This document shows positions 26,417-34,027 of a stretch of 64,000 nucleotides of DNA, piece after piece (position 1 is the stretch's first letter; every line of letters starts with the position of its first letter). Location of the stretch: positions 186,001 to 250,000 of the forward strand of contig NZ_JACJRE010000005.1 of the NCBI RefSeq assembly GCF_014697075.1, given 5' to 3'. The notes below the pieces were generated by a model. That model ran no database searches. It was not told where the DNA came from and saw only the letters and a program-made list of their open reading frames with translations. The stretch is from Tolypothrix sp. FACHB-123 (GTDB lineage: Bacteria > Cyanobacteriota > Cyanobacteriia > Cyanobacteriales > Nostocaceae). The translations under genes were made by a program, and so were the position numbers.

Positions 26417-26675
26417 ATATACTAAAAGGTTTTTAAAAGATTTGGCAGATTTACCAGAAGATGTTCAGTCCAGAATAGAACCAATAGTGTTTCAAGAACT
26501 AGAGTCAGAAAATCCCTTTGAATTAGGCTATTTACAAAAAATGCAGGGCTACGATGATAAATATAAGATTCGCGTAGGGAATTACAGAATAGGTATTGCT
26601 CTTGACAAAGAAACACAAACATTAATTTGTCAACGAGTCGCACATCATAAAGATATTTACAGGATTTTTCTTTAA
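26403..26675 (+). CDS. Type II toxin, RelE/ParE superfamily
   Basis: A 90-residue basic protein of the RelE fold: MWKVEYTKRFLKDLADLPED, then a Tyr/Lys/Arg-rich KYKIRVGNYRIGIALD strand pair and a C-terminal VAHHKDIYRIFL. The RVGNYRI and HHKDIYR motifs are the usual RelE-type signature. RelE toxins cleave ribosome-bound mRNA; ParE relatives act on gyrase, and the sequence fits RelE better. It overlaps the antitoxin gene. Confidence 0.85.
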   Translation: MWKVEYTKRFLKDLADLPEDVQSRIEPIVFQELESENPFELGYLQKMQGYDDKYKIRVGNYRIGIALDKETQTLICQRVAHHKDIYRIFL

Positions 26676-26700
26676 TCTGCACTTTATTCCTTGACAATTT

Positions 26701-27510
26701 ATGACCACCTTCCCTAAATATATCCCCCAATCCGATCCGCCCCTTCCGCCTTGGGAAACCCTACCCACAATGTATGATTTACCCAGCGATAACCCAGAGG
26801 AGCCAGGTTTGCCAGACTATTTTCACTTTTTACAGCCTTTACTTTTATATTTAACTTTTCAACCAATAAATTGGAATCCTGAACTAGTTTTCAGCGCTGC
26901 TGACCTCAATCTTTACTACGATCTACAACATCCTTTATGGTATAAACGCCCAGATTGGTTTGGTGTTGTCGGCGTGCAAAAACTCTACAAAGGTGAAGAT
27001 TTGCGTTTAAGTTATGTGACTTGGCAAGAACCAGCAAATCCTTTTGTAGTTGTAGAATTATTATCCCCAGGTACAGAAGATGAAGATTTAGGTAATAAAC
27101 AAAATACAACAGATAAACCTCCTAGCAAATGGGAAGTTTACGAACGAATTTTGCGAATTCCCTACTATATTGTTTTTAGCCGTTACACAAATGAACTCAG
27201 AGCATTTCAATTAGTAGGCGGTCATTATGAACCGATGACTTTAACAGATGGACGCTTAATCATGCCAGAGATAAATTTAAGTTTAGGCTTATGGCAAGGT
27301 TCATTTCGAGATATTGAAAGATTGTGGTTAAGGTGGTTCACTTTAGCAGGAGAATTGATTCCTGAACCCGCAGAAGAAGCGGCTGCTGCTAATGAACGAG
27401 CTATGATTGCAGAACAAGAAGCTGAAGAAGCAAAAAGAAAAGCTGCACAACTAGCTGAACGTTTGCGGCAATTAGGCGTAAATCCTGATGATTTAGAAGA
27501 ATTATTGTAA
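26701..27510 (+). CDS. Uma2-family (DUF820) putative PD-(D/E)XK nuclease
   Basis: A 269-residue protein of the Uma2/DUF820 family, hugely expanded in cyanobacteria. PDWFGVVG (about 82-89) gives the conserved Asp, and NPFVVVELLSPGTEDED (about 107-123) the E-x-(S/K) strand of the nuclease fold, followed by KWEVYERILRIPYYIVF. The last 45 residues are an Ala/Glu-rich coiled coil ending in LRQLGVNPDDLEELL. The cellular role of Uma2 proteins is unknown. It starts 26 bases after the toxin gene. Confidence 0.85.
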   Translation: MTTFPKYIPQSDPPLPPWETLPTMYDLPSDNPEEPGLPDYFHFLQPLLLYLTFQPINWNPELVFSAADLNLYYDLQHPLWYKRPDWFGVVGVQKLYKGEDLRLSYVTWQEPANPFVVVELLSPGTEDEDLGNKQNTTDKPPSKWEVYERILRIPYYIVFSRYTNELRAFQLVGGHYEPMTLTDGRLIMPEINLSLGLWQGSFRDIERLWLRWFTLAGELIPEPAEEAAAANERAMIAEQEAEEAKRKAAQLAERLRQLGVNPDDLEELL

Positions 27511-27603
27511 TTTTAAATAACTTAATAGACCTGTAGATAGAATTGCGATCGCCTGAAAATTGTCACAATTAATGACGACATGCGTTATTTTGGGGCAATC
27601 ATC

Positions 27604-28497
27604 ATGGCATTTGGTATTGGCGATTTATTCTGGATTTTCCTTCTCCTCTCTTCTCTACAACCCATCTGGCAAAAGCGTCAAATCGAATATCGCCGTGTGC
27701 GCGCTTTACAAGAATTTGAGCGAGAACGTAACAGCAGGGTAATTTTCCTCATTCACCGACAAGAATCTATCAGCTTACTAGGGATACCCATATCACGATA
27801 CATTACAATTGAAGACTCAGAACAGATACTGCGGGCAATTCGCCTCACACCCCCAGAAATCCCCATTGACTTGATTTTGCATACTCCTGGTGGTTTAGTA
27901 CTAGCTACCGAACAAATCGCTAGAGCATTAATTCGCCATCCGTCAAAAGTTACCGTGTTTGTCCCTCACTATGCAATGAGTGGCGGTACTATGCTGGCCC
28001 TAGCTGCTGATGAAATTGTCATGGATGCAAATGCTGTCTTAGGGCCAGTTGATCCCCAATTGGGTAACTTCCCCGCAGCAAGTATTCTGAAGGTGGTGAA
28101 AGATAAACCCATCAGCGAAGTTGATGATCAAACTTTAATCATGGCAGACTTGTCAGCTAAAGCCATTCAACAGGTGCAGCGGTTTGTACGGACTTTGCTT
28201 AAAGACAGTATCCCCAAACAAAAAGTCAGCCCAGAAAATATTGAACCAATTATTGAAGCTTTAACAACTGGACGTGTTACTCACGACTATCCAATTACCG
28301 TAGAGGAAGCAACAGAAATGGGGCTACCCGTGACAGTTGGATTGCCCCATTCTATTTATGAACTCATGGATCTGTATCCTCAACCACAAGGAGGCAGACC
28401 CAGCGTTCAGTATATTCCCATACCTTATGATGATCGTCGGCCAATTTTACCAGCACCTAAAGGTAGACCTTTAGAAGAACCAACTCAAAAAAGTTGA
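27604..28497 (+). CDS. Membrane-anchored SDH-family Clp-fold serine proteinase
   Basis: A 297-residue protein with one N-terminal membrane helix (LFWIFLLLSSLQPIW, about 7-21), a basic linker, then a Clp/crotonase-fold protease domain. The probable nucleophile is Ser126 in YAMSGGTML. LILHTPGGLVLATEQIA (about 92-108) is the oxyanion-hole strand, and GPVDPQLG carries the family Asp. Members of this SppA-related group are thought to be membrane-associated peptidases. An earlier ATG at 27580 exists; the ATG at 27604 is preferred because GGGG lies eight bases ahead and the protein then begins directly before the membrane helix. Confidence 0.8.
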   Translation: MAFGIGDLFWIFLLLSSLQPIWQKRQIEYRRVRALQEFERERNSRVIFLIHRQESISLLGIPISRYITIEDSEQILRAIRLTPPEIPIDLILHTPGGLVLATEQIARALIRHPSKVTVFVPHYAMSGGTMLALAADEIVMDANAVLGPVDPQLGNFPAASILKVVKDKPISEVDDQTLIMADLSAKAIQQVQRFVRTLLKDSIPKQKVSPENIEPIIEALTTGRVTHDYPITVEEATEMGLPVTVGLPHSIYELMDLYPQPQGGRPSVQYIPIPYDDRRPILPAPKGRPLEEPTQKS

Positions 28498-28519
28498 AAT
28501 TGGTCAAGTATAAAAAAGT

Positions 28520-29245
28520 CTAGGGTGTAGGTGAAGGTGTTGGCGATGGCGATGGTGATGGGGATACTGTCGGTGATGGCGATGGTGATGGGGATAATGT
28601 CGGTGATGGTGATGGTGATGGCGATGGGGATACTGTCGGGGTAGGCGATGGCGATGGTGATGCTGTCGGTGTAGGCGATGGTGATGGTGATGGTGTTGTC
28701 GTCCTGGGTTTAGTCGTTGGTTTAGCCGTGGGTGTCGCCGTCGGTGTAGGCGATGGCTTGACTTGTGAACCACCGATAGCTGACTTAGCCTCTGCATTCA
28801 GCTTTTGACGGAATGCTAAATCAGCAATACCAGTTTCTTGTAACTGGAATTTTTTCTGAGCTTCCTTTACCGCCGCTTCTGTCTGAGGCCCATAAAATTG
28901 ATCGCGGGGTAGGAGTTTTGTTGGCTTCACTACTACATTTAAATTTGCTTGCAAAATTTGCAAAATTTGCGCCGCCCAATCTTGAGTTTTTGGCCCGGCT
29001 ATGCCATCTACACCTAACTTGTAACCTTTCTGAAATTCACGGATTGCTTGGATTGCTTCCTTATCGGTTAAGGGTGAATTGTTGACCGTTATCTTATAGC
29101 CTAAACCGCGCAACACAGAACGAAATTCCTGTGGCGTATAGTTACGCTGGCGAGCAGCAAAAGAGACACTTGAAGATGCCACAGTTGCAGTTATGAGGCA
29201 AGCAGTCACAATGCTAACGCTTGATTTTCCAAAGCCACACCACAT
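28520..29245 (-). CDS. Peptidoglycan-binding protein with Ser/Pro/Thr-rich tail
   Basis: A 241-residue exported protein. A signal peptide (about 1-30) is followed by two PG_binding_1-like modules: [20 protein letters not shown] to [15 protein letters not shown] (about 48-90) and [20 protein letters not shown] (about 110-129). From about residue 160 the protein is only Ser, Pro, Thr and some Ala/Val, in repeats such as [16 protein letters not shown], up to the stop. It probably attaches to the cell wall, with the tail as a flexible, possibly glycosylated, spacer. AAAGGAG about 11 bases before the ATG supports the start. Confidence 0.8.
   Translation of the reverse strand: MWCGFGKSSVSIVTACLITATVASSSVSFAARQRNYTPQEFRSVLRGLGYKITVNNSPLTDKEAIQAIREFQKGYKLGVDGIAGPKTQDWAAQILQILQANLNVVVKPTKLLPRDQFYGPQTEAAVKEAQKKFQLQETGIADLAFRQKLNAEAKSAIGGSQVKPSPTPTATPTAKPTTKPRTTTPSPSPSPTPTASPSPSPTPTVSPSPSPSPSPTLSPSPSPSPTVSPSPSPSPTPSPTP
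28530..28752 (-). repeat. Simple-sequence coding repeat (GGTGATGGCGATGG type)
   Basis: About 220 bp of tandem GGYGATGG-like units code the Ser/Pro/Thr tail. The units are 6 and 24-30 bp long and keep the frame. Length variation by slippage between strains is likely. Confidence 0.8.
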
Positions 29246-29507
29246 AAATTGAAACTCCTTTGGTTGAAATCAGCAGAATCTAAGAGGCGTACAGATGCAT
29301 TTTAAGTTTCTTTAACATCTGTTTTGACTATGATTAATGATTTTTGATTAAAAATACTTTGATAGGTTAATTTATTTAATAAATTATGAATATATTTTCA
29401 TCCTTCGCGAGAAAGATTTTTTAACAGTTGCGCTGAACTCTAAAAAGTCCTAAAACTATAGAAGCTAAAATTTTATACACAATTAGAGTATAATTAAATA
29501 CTTAAAA

Positions 29508-30950
29508 ATGGTAGATTCTAAACCTTTAAAGCGATCGCAACTGTATTTTGAAAGATTGATGGCAGTTACTGCCACTGTAAATTTATGCTTAGTTTTGTTT
29601 GATTTAAGTTACGTACCTTGGCGTGATTTTTATTTACGAAAAGTACCGCAAATTACCCAAATTTACGACCCAATTAAGGGAATTGAACCTCATCGAGAAA
29701 CCAATAATTATCTTAAAGCCGTAGACGCATTAGAAGAACAGGTAAGTCAGACAGGGTTACAGTCACCTCAGGTAAAAACCAAACTAGAAGAAATTAGCTC
29801 TCTTAGCATCGAGATAATTGAAAGCAATCCCTTTGCTGGAGTGGGTAAAAGCGGTACTTTAGAAAAAATTAAAAACCGAATGCGCGATCGCGTCGCCCAA
29901 GAATCCGCCAAACAAGCATTTAGAACTTTTTGGAGTCAGGCTTATCTATCGCAAAAGGGGTGGAATTCAGAAATTATTTTTTTCAAGCAAAATATCCGTC
30001 CCTTAATAGCCACGAACTACTATCGCCGCATTGGTGAAGATGGAGATTTACTTGATAATTTTTGGCTCATTGACATACCCTTTATCGCTTTATTTGCTTT
30101 CGAGTTATTAGTCCGCAGCTTTTTAATCAAACGCAGTCATCCTGGTTTTAACTGGTTAGATGCTGTATTGTGGCGTTGGTACGATTTATTATTATTGCTA
30201 CCATTTTGGCGATGGTTGCGAGCGATCCCCGTGGTGATTCGTTTAGATCAAGCACGGTTAGTAAATTTACGTCCAGTGTGGCGACAAATTAATCAAGGAA
30301 TCGTCGCCAATTTTGCCGAAGAAATCACAGAAATTGTAGTGATCCGGGTAATTAACCAAATTCAGGGATCGATTCAGCGAGGTGAATTTACAAATTGGCT
30401 CAAGCAACAAGAAAATTTGCGTCCGTATATAGATATAAATAATATTAATGAGATAGAAGCGATCGCCGGAATTTTAGTCCAAACCGTCGTTTATCAAGTA
30501 CTACCGCAAATTCAACCAGAAATTACCGCCATTTTACGCCACAACATCAACACAGCCTTCCAGCAAGTACCCATGTACCGTAACTTGCAAATGCTCCCCG
30601 GCGTAGGACAAACCCAAACCCAACTCAGCGAGCAACTAGCCACGCAAATCACCACTAGTTTATATAATGCCCTAGTCAGCGCTGTCGAAGATCCCGTAGG
30701 CGCAAAACTCACCAGCAAACTTGTAGAACGCTTCAGCCAAGCCTTAGGTTCAGAAGTCCAGAAAAAACAAGTACTCACAGAACTGCAAAGTTTGCTATTT
30801 GACTTTTTAGAAGAAGTCAAACTGAACTACGTTCAGCGCCTATCCCAAGAAGACATAGACCAAATCGTCGAGCAAACCAGACAATTACGCACCAGAGTTC
30901 CCTTTACACCCGCAGTGGAAAGTAGTGCGCTAGCCAAGAGAGATAAGTAA
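29508..30950 (+). CDS. Conserved membrane protein of unknown function with a voltage-sensor-like segment
   Basis: A 480-residue protein. A first membrane helix (about 17-35) is followed by a soluble loop of about 145 residues. Two or three helices then lie around 190-260: WLIDIPFIALFAFELLVRSF, LDAVLWRWYDLLLLLPFWRW and an Arg-bearing LRAIPVVIRLDQARLV stretch. This arrangement resembles the S3-S4 part of voltage-gated channels, but no pore or selectivity filter follows. The last 220 residues are soluble and helical. I do not recognise a named family; the ion-channel likeness is only a resemblance. Start at the ATG at 29508, with no clear Shine-Dalgarno. Confidence 0.7.
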   Translation: MVDSKPLKRSQLYFERLMAVTATVNLCLVLFDLSYVPWRDFYLRKVPQITQIYDPIKGIEPHRETNNYLKAVDALEEQVSQTGLQSPQVKTKLEEISSLSIEIIESNPFAGVGKSGTLEKIKNRMRDRVAQESAKQAFRTFWSQAYLSQKGWNSEIIFFKQNIRPLIATNYYRRIGEDGDLLDNFWLIDIPFIALFAFELLVRSFLIKRSHPGFNWLDAVLWRWYDLLLLLPFWRWLRAIPVVIRLDQARLVNLRPVWRQINQGIVANFAEEITEIVVIRVINQIQGSIQRGEFTNWLKQQENLRPYIDINNINEIEAIAGILVQTVVYQVLPQIQPEITAILRHNINTAFQQVPMYRNLQMLPGVGQTQTQLSEQLATQITTSLYNALVSAVEDPVGAKLTSKLVERFSQALGSEVQKKQVLTELQSLLFDFLEEVKLNYVQRLSQEDIDQIVEQTRQLRTRVPFTPAVESSALAKRDK

Positions 30951-31114
30951 GGGAACAGGGAAGGAGGACGAGAAAGAAAAACAAATGACCAATGACAAAT
31001 GACCATTGACCATTGACTCTTGACTACCTTCAAAAGAAATGCGCTAAACTCAAATTAGAGTCGAACTATTTTGAGTTCGGCACAAGACTTCTTGGAAGAT
31101 ATCCCTATCGCAGG

Positions 31115-31140
31115 AAGTGGGTCGAAGCCCACTTTTTTTA
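31115..31140 (+). promoter_or_regulatory. Terminator-like hairpin in the rimP-nusA operon leader
   Basis: AAGTGGG (31115-31121) and CCCACTT (31128-31134) form a perfect 7-bp stem followed by a T run, 13 bases before the rimP start. An upstream hairpin (AACTCAAAT/ATTTTGAGTT, about 31048-31077) precedes it. Its place in the leader of the NusA-encoding operon suits an attenuator through which NusA could control its own synthesis; this is inference. Confidence 0.6.
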
Positions 31141-31152
31141 TTGGATTTTTGC

Positions 31153-31614
31153 ATGACTCATCCCTTAGTCCCACAAATTATAGAATTGGCGACACCAGTA
31201 GCAGAAGAACTGGGATTGGAAATTGTTGGCGTGGTTTTTCATACTAATCAACGTCCACCAATTTTACGGGTAGATATTCGCAATCCCCAGCAAGATACTG
31301 GATTAGATGATTGCGAACGCATGAGCCGTGCTTTAGAAGCTTCCTTAGATGCGGTAGAGATCATTCCAGATACTTATGTCTTGGAAGTATCTAGTCCCGG
31401 TATTTCGCGACAACTGGTGACAGACAGGGAGTTTATTTCTTTCAAAGGATTTCCTGTAATCGTTTCCACTTCTCCACCCCACGACGGACAGCAAGAGTGG
31501 ACAGGTCAGTTGATTCGCCGGGATGAGCAAACGGTTTATTTAAACCAAAAAGGTCGTGTAGTCGAAATTAAGCGCACCCTCATTACTAGGGTGCAGCTGG
31601 ATGAGCGCCGATAA
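31153..31614 (+). CDS. rimP: Ribosome maturation factor RimP
   Basis: A 153-residue protein with the two RimP domains. The N-terminal KH-like part has [17 protein letters not shown] and [20 protein letters not shown]. The signature [14 protein letters not shown] lies at about 77-90. The C-terminal SH3-like barrel has [15 protein letters not shown]. RimP acts in maturation of the 30S subunit. The frame is open 36 bases further upstream, but that stretch is the leader hairpin, so the ATG at 31153 is chosen. It is the first gene of the rimP-nusA-ylxR-infB cluster, as in most bacteria. Confidence 0.93.
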   Translation: MTHPLVPQIIELATPVAEELGLEIVGVVFHTNQRPPILRVDIRNPQQDTGLDDCERMSRALEASLDAVEIIPDTYVLEVSSPGISRQLVTDREFISFKGFPVIVSTSPPHDGQQEWTGQLIRRDEQTVYLNQKGRVVEIKRTLITRVQLDERR

Positions 31615-31624
31615 CCAAGGGGGA

Positions 31625-31815
31625 TAGAGGCTAGAGACTAGAGGCTAGGGACTAGAGTAAAAGTTTTCTCTAATCCTTAGTCTCTAAGTCTCTAATATGT
31701 AGTTTTCACTACATATTATCTACTCTCTAATCTTTAGTCCCTAATCCCTCATCTCTAATCCCTAATTTCTACCCCCTAGTCCCTAATCCCTAATCCCTAG
31801 CCCCTAGTCCCTATT
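31625..31815. repeat. CCCTAAT/CCCTAGT heptamer arrays flanking a hairpin in the rimP-nusA spacer
   Basis: The left arm carries CTAGAGACTAGAGGCTAGGG-type units (31629-31660). The right arm carries CTAATCCCTAATCCCTAGCC-type units in the opposite sense (31720-31810). A perfect 9-bp hairpin AATATGTAG/CTACATATT (31694-31717) sits in the middle. The two arms are roughly complementary, so the whole 190 bp can fold on itself inside the operon. Confidence 0.75.
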
Positions 31816-31841
31816 CCTTAATTTTTAAAGGAGATTATTTT

Positions 31842-33179
31842 ATGTCAATGGTTAGTTTACCTGGATTAAAAGATTTAATTGAAAGTATCAGTCGCGAACG
31901 TAATTTACCCCGGCTTGCAGTTCAATCAGCAATCAGAGAAGCCTTACTCAAAGGTTACGAACGCTACCGTCGTGCTCAAAATTTAGAGCGCAAACAATTT
32001 GATGAAGATTACTTTGATAATTTTGAAGTTGAACTGGATATTGAAGGAGAAGGTTTTCGCGTTCTTTCTACTAAAACTATAGTTGAAGAAGTTAGTAATA
32101 CCGATCACCAAATATCCTTAGATGAGGTGCAACAAGTAGCACCAGAGGCGCAGTTAGGCGATTCTGTAGTTTTAGATGTCACCCCAGACCAAGGTGAGTT
32201 TGGGCGGATGGCGGCGATGCAGACCAAGCAGGTACTGGCGCAAAAACTGCGGGATCAACAGCGCCAGATGGTGCAAGAAGAATTCCAAGATTTAGAAAGT
32301 ACAGTTTTACAAGCTAGAGTATTGCGCTTTGAGCGTCAATCAGTAATTTTGGCTGTGAGTAGCGGTTTTGGTCAACCGGAAGTAGAAGCAGAATTACCGA
32401 AACGCGAACAATTACCTAATGATAATTACCGAGCCAACGCTACGTTTAAGGTATATCTCAAAAAAGTTTCTCAAGGACAGCAGAGAGGCCCGCAATTATT
32501 GGTATCGCGTGCTGATGCGGGTTTAGTCGTTTATTTATTCGCTAACGAAGTCCCCGAAATTGAAGATGAAGTCGTGCGAATTGTTGCCGTAGCGCGAGAA
32601 GCTAATCCCCCTTCCCGTTACGTAGGCCCTCGGACTAAAATTGCTGTTGATACCCTTGATCGCGATGTCGATCCAGTCGGTGCTTGTATTGGCGCGCGGG
32701 GATCGCGGATTCAAGTGGTAGTCAACGAATTACGAGGTGAAAAAATCGATGTCATCCGCTGGTCTCCAGACCCAGCCACCTACATTGCCAATGCTCTTAG
32801 TCCAGCAAGGGTGGACGAAGTACGCCTCATGGATCCAGAAACTCGGCAAACACATGTACTAGTAGCTGAAGATCAACTCAGCTTGGCAATTGGTAAAGAA
32901 GGGCAAAATGTCCGTTTGGCAGCACGGTTGACTGGTTGGAAAATTGACATCAAAGATAAAGCAAAATACGACCAAGCCGCAGAAGATGCTAAATTTTTGG
33001 CATCTCGTGCTAAATATCAAGCAGAACTAGATGAATTAGAGGATGAAGAAGAATTAGATGAACTAGAAGAGTTAGAAAGATTAGAAGAATTAGATGAACT
33101 AGAAGATTTAGAAGATGATGAAAATCAGGAAGAATTAGAATTAGAAGATGACTCTTTTGACAAAAATGATGACGAGTAG
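31842..33179 (+). CDS. nusA: Transcription termination/antitermination factor NusA
   Basis: A 445-residue protein with the N-terminal RNA polymerase-binding domain (about 1-130), S1 domain (about 133-200) and two KH domains, recognised by VGPRTKIAVDTLDRDVDPVG then CIGARGSRIQVVVNELRGEK, and later SLAIGKEGQNVRLAARLTGW. NusA modulates pausing and termination. As in other cyanobacteria there is no E. coli-type C-terminal repeat. Instead the last 55 residues are a nearly pure Glu/Asp/Leu tail (DELEDEEELDELEELERLEE and on). AAAGGAG lies ahead of the ATG at 31842. Confidence 0.95.
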   Translation: MSMVSLPGLKDLIESISRERNLPRLAVQSAIREALLKGYERYRRAQNLERKQFDEDYFDNFEVELDIEGEGFRVLSTKTIVEEVSNTDHQISLDEVQQVAPEAQLGDSVVLDVTPDQGEFGRMAAMQTKQVLAQKLRDQQRQMVQEEFQDLESTVLQARVLRFERQSVILAVSSGFGQPEVEAELPKREQLPNDNYRANATFKVYLKKVSQGQQRGPQLLVSRADAGLVVYLFANEVPEIEDEVVRIVAVAREANPPSRYVGPRTKIAVDTLDRDVDPVGACIGARGSRIQVVVNELRGEKIDVIRWSPDPATYIANALSPARVDEVRLMDPETRQTHVLVAEDQLSLAIGKEGQNVRLAARLTGWKIDIKDKAKYDQAAEDAKFLASRAKYQAELDELEDEEELDELEELERLEELDELEDLEDDENQEELELEDDSFDKNDDE

Positions 33180-33326
33180 TTTAGTAAATTTATTGAGTTT
33201 TGGTAAGATTTTTTACGGAGAATTTACAAAAATTACCTGAGATTTAGCAACTTGGTCAAAGCAAATAATAGACGGGTAACCCCTATTTTCTAAGCCAAAC
33301 TGCTAAAGTGAGGTAGCACAAAATTA

Positions 33327-33602
33327 ATGAAACCAAATTATCGGCGATGTATAAGCTGTCGCCGAGTAGCACTAAAAGAAGAGTTTTGGCGGATTGTCCG
33401 CGTCTTTGAGTCGAGAACGGTACAATTAGATGAGGGCATGGGGCGTTCTGCCTATATTTGTCCGCAAACCAGCTGCCTGCAAGCGGCTCAGAAAAAAAAT
33501 CGACTAGGGCGATCGCTACATGCAACAGTGCCAGAAACACTGTATCAAACATTGTGGCAGCGTCTAACCAAAAGCAATCACCATTCATCAAATTCTCTGT
33601 AA
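33327..33602 (+). CDS. ylxR: YlxR-family RNA-binding protein (RnpM)
   Basis: A 91-residue basic protein of the YlxR/DUF448 family: RRCISCRRVALKEEFWRIVR near the start, then GRSAYICPQTSCLQAAQKKN and a GRSL end. The conserved GRSAY(I/V)C motif marks the RNA-binding face. In Bacillus the family member has been described as a modulator of RNase P. It lies between nusA and infB, the universal position of this gene. Confidence 0.9.
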   Translation: MKPNYRRCISCRRVALKEEFWRIVRVFESRTVQLDEGMGRSAYICPQTSCLQAAQKKNRLGRSLHATVPETLYQTLWQRLTKSNHHSSNSL

Positions 33603-34027
33603 AGAAATTTGTGGCGGTAATCCCTAGATGATTGTGCCAACAGCCGAATAAAGGCTAGCAACAATAATCTATCTAGAATGCTTGGGTTAGTGCCAAAATA
33701 GTAAAGGGGTGTAGTTGAGAAACGGCTCTCATACAATCAAGAGAGGTGGAGCAATACTCCCAACAAGTTTTACTCGATTGTGTTGTGGAAGACTCAGAAT
33801 CAGCAAAACAAAAAACTACAGAATGGCAACCTGGTAGCGCTCAGGCGCAGTTCGGCATCCAGCATCCTTGTTGGTGGGGATGCCAAGATTAACCCGAGAC
33901 ATCTCTCTTTCCTAATTGGAGGCACCGCAAAAATCTAAACGGCAACCAAAAAACAGTAATCAAAGGATGGAGATGTCACAAACCAGGCAACCATCCGCTA
34001 AAACTGTAAATTAAAGGGGAAGAGTGC
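33603..34027 (+). promoter_or_regulatory. Structured leader upstream of infB
   Basis: This 425-bp non-coding stretch inside the operon has several hairpins, including GGCATCC (33854-33860) with GGATGCC (33878-33884), and TCAATCGAG-type arms near 33737-33781. AAAGGGGAAGAG before the ATG is a good ribosome-binding site. The length and structure suggest an internal promoter or a regulated leader; no gene was seen. Confidence 0.5.

Noticed and set aside
28504-28797. 97-codon His/Arg-rich frame
   Set aside because: It is another frame of the GGTGATGG simple repeat coding the Ser/Pro/Thr tail.
29508-30950. Voltage-gated ion channel annotation
   Set aside because: The helix pattern is suggestive but no pore helix or selectivity filter is present, so only an unknown membrane protein is listed.
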